Both the position numbers and the translations under genes were made by a program. 51,812 nt of DNA, taken from NCBI GenBank assembly GCA_902589115.1, contig CACIRS010000005.1:1-51812 (forward strand). The letters run 5' to 3'. The stretch comes from an uncultured Prochlorococcus sp. (GTDB lineage: Bacteria; Cyanobacteriota; Cyanobacteriia; PCC-6307; Cyanobiaceae). This document shows positions 50,827 to 51,812 of the stretch, piece by piece; the first letter of the stretch is position 1; each line of letters begins with the position of its first letter. The notes beneath the pieces were generated by a model. That model worked only from the letters and a program-made list of their open reading frames with translations. It did not search any database and was not told where the DNA came from.

Positions 50827-51812
50827 TCAATAATCAAAGTCACCACCCATTCCAGCGCCAGCGCCAGCAGGAGCTACTTCTTTTTTCTCTGGCAAATCAG
50901 CAACTATGCATTCAGTTGTTAAGACCATACCTGCAATAGAAGCGGCATTTTGTAAACCAGATCTAGTAACTTTCGCAGGATCAACTATCCCTGCAGCAAG
51001 CATATCTACATATTCACCTGTAGCTGCATTATAGCCCTCAATAATGGGCTTGTTTTTCACATTTTCAGCAACCACAGCGCCATTTGCTCCTGCATTTTCA
51101 GCGATACGCATTAAAGGAGAAGTCAAAGCAGCTTCAACTATGTTTGCACCAATTAGCTCTTCACCATCTAGTGATTTAGACGCCCAACTTTGCAGTTCTG
51201 GTGCTAAATGAGCCAGAGTAGTTCCTCCTCCTGGGACTATGCCTTCTTCAACTGCAGCCTTAGTTGCATTAATCGCATCTTCTAATCTTAATTTCTTATC
51301 CTTCATTTCAGTTTCTGTTGCAGCTCCAACTTTGACAACTGCCACTCCACCTGCAAGTTTTGCTAATCGTTCTTGGAGCTTTTCTTTGTCATAAGTAGAT
51401 TCAGTTTCATCCATCTGTTTCTTTATTTGTTCACAACGTGCCTTAACTGCAACCTCGTTGCCCTCAGCAACGATTGTACTAGTGTCTTTATTAATAGTTA
51501 CTCGTCTAGCTGTACCTAGCATTTCCAACTTTGCATTTTCTAATTTCAAACCTGCATCTTCGGTTATCAGCTGACCATTAGTCAAAACGGCCATATCTTC
51601 CAACATTGCTTTACGTCTATCTCCAAAGCCAGGAGCTTTAACTGCTGCAACATTAAGCACTCCTCGTAGACGATTAACCACCAATGTTGCTAATGCTTCC
51701 TTCTCAATGTCTTCAGCAATAATCAAAAGAGGCTTCCCAGTACGAGCCACCTGCTCTAAAACTGGAACTAAGTCCTGAACAAGACCAATTTTTTTATCAG
51801 TTAAAAGAATAT
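50827..51812 (-). CDS. groL: Chaperonin GroEL, C-terminal part (5' end outside window)
   Basis: The visible 328 codons run from [20 protein letters not shown] (apical domain) through [33 protein letters not shown] and a Gly/Met C-terminus ([10 protein letters not shown]). They cover the apical and C-terminal equatorial regions. The C-terminus lacks long GGM repeats; whether this is GroEL1 (with groES) or GroEL2 depends on the upstream gene, not visible. The frame continues to the window end, so the first Met in this stretch (51750, really a GTG for Val) is not a start. Confidence 0.97.
   Translation of the reverse strand, partial: ILLTDKKIGLVQDLVPVLEQVARTGKPLLIIAEDIEKEALATLVVNRLRGVLNVAAVKAPGFGDRRKAMLEDMAVLTNGQLITEDAGLKLENAKLEMLGTARRVTINKDTSTIVAEGNEVAVKARCEQIKKQMDETESTYDKEKLQERLAKLAGGVAVVKVGAATETEMKDKKLRLEDAINATKAAVEEGIVPGGGTTLAHLAPELQSWASKSLDGEELIGANIVEAALTSPLMRIAENAGANGAVVAENVKNKPIIEGYNAATGEYVDMLAAGIVDPAKVTRSGLQNAASIAGMVLTTECIVADLPEKKEVAPAGAGAGMGGDFDY

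Noticed and set aside
1-51812. tRNA, rRNA or tmRNA genes
   Set aside because: No T-loop/acceptor pattern or rRNA-like block was found by eye; a covariance search would settle it.

Overview
The window looks like a chromosomal segment of a picocyanobacterium, most likely Prochlorococcus (low-light type) or a close marine relative. Supporting signs are an AT-rich composition, two tiny high-light-inducible proteins in tandem, a plant-type glycerate kinase, cyanobacterial families (DUF1818, DUF2811, short RpoZ), many single-helix microproteins, and a pyrR / gpmI / secG / groL housekeeping block. The genus call is inference; no rRNA or tRNA gene was seen.

Layout. 1-871: 3' end of a pstS gene. 1.4-7.5 kb: a zinc block (acidic His/Glu-rich envelope protein, znuA, a Zur-box-like site, znuC, zur, znuB, a His-rich COG0523 metallochaperone, folE). 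8-25 kb: small conserved proteins, arfB, a K+ channel, an RTX protein, a cobalamin-riboswitch-controlled HupE transporter, glycerate kinase, an AEC permease overlapping an RTX-domain remnant, a 2OG oxygenase, a PRTase/deoxyribosyltransferase pair, the hli cluster and ggt. 25.4-30.8 kb: AT-rich accessory genes, including a GIY-YIG nuclease with a long array of repeats.

30.8-42.2 kb: the most unusual part. The 5' end of an EVE-domain gene (promoter plus about the first 11-14 codons) occurs five times in direct orientation, plus one degraded copy. All five good copies share an identical 14-base core, TGGCTAATGAAAAG, and only the last copy (42157) continues into an intact gene. Each interval holds a different functional cassette: alkyltransferase-like protein plus oxygenase; a small membrane protein; an RTX protein; a P-loop protein with two metallophosphoesterases; and pstS with an arsJ-gap-arsR arsenate-export module. 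This looks like accretion at an integration site in the 5' end of the EVE gene. 42.2-51.8 kb returns to core genes (DUF2811, DUF1818, rpoZ, an Hsp70-like gene, pyrR, gpmI, secG, an orphan DNA methylase, groL).

Themes. Zinc acquisition is concentrated on the left and phosphate/arsenate handling on the right. The two pstS copies form long direct repeats around 37 kb. Direct-repeat motifs of about 11-12 bp period, resembling Pho boxes, precede ggt, the metallophosphoesterase cassette and the second pstS. Two RTX proteins share an almost identical 333-bp 3' end, and a third decayed copy lies at 16.5 kb.
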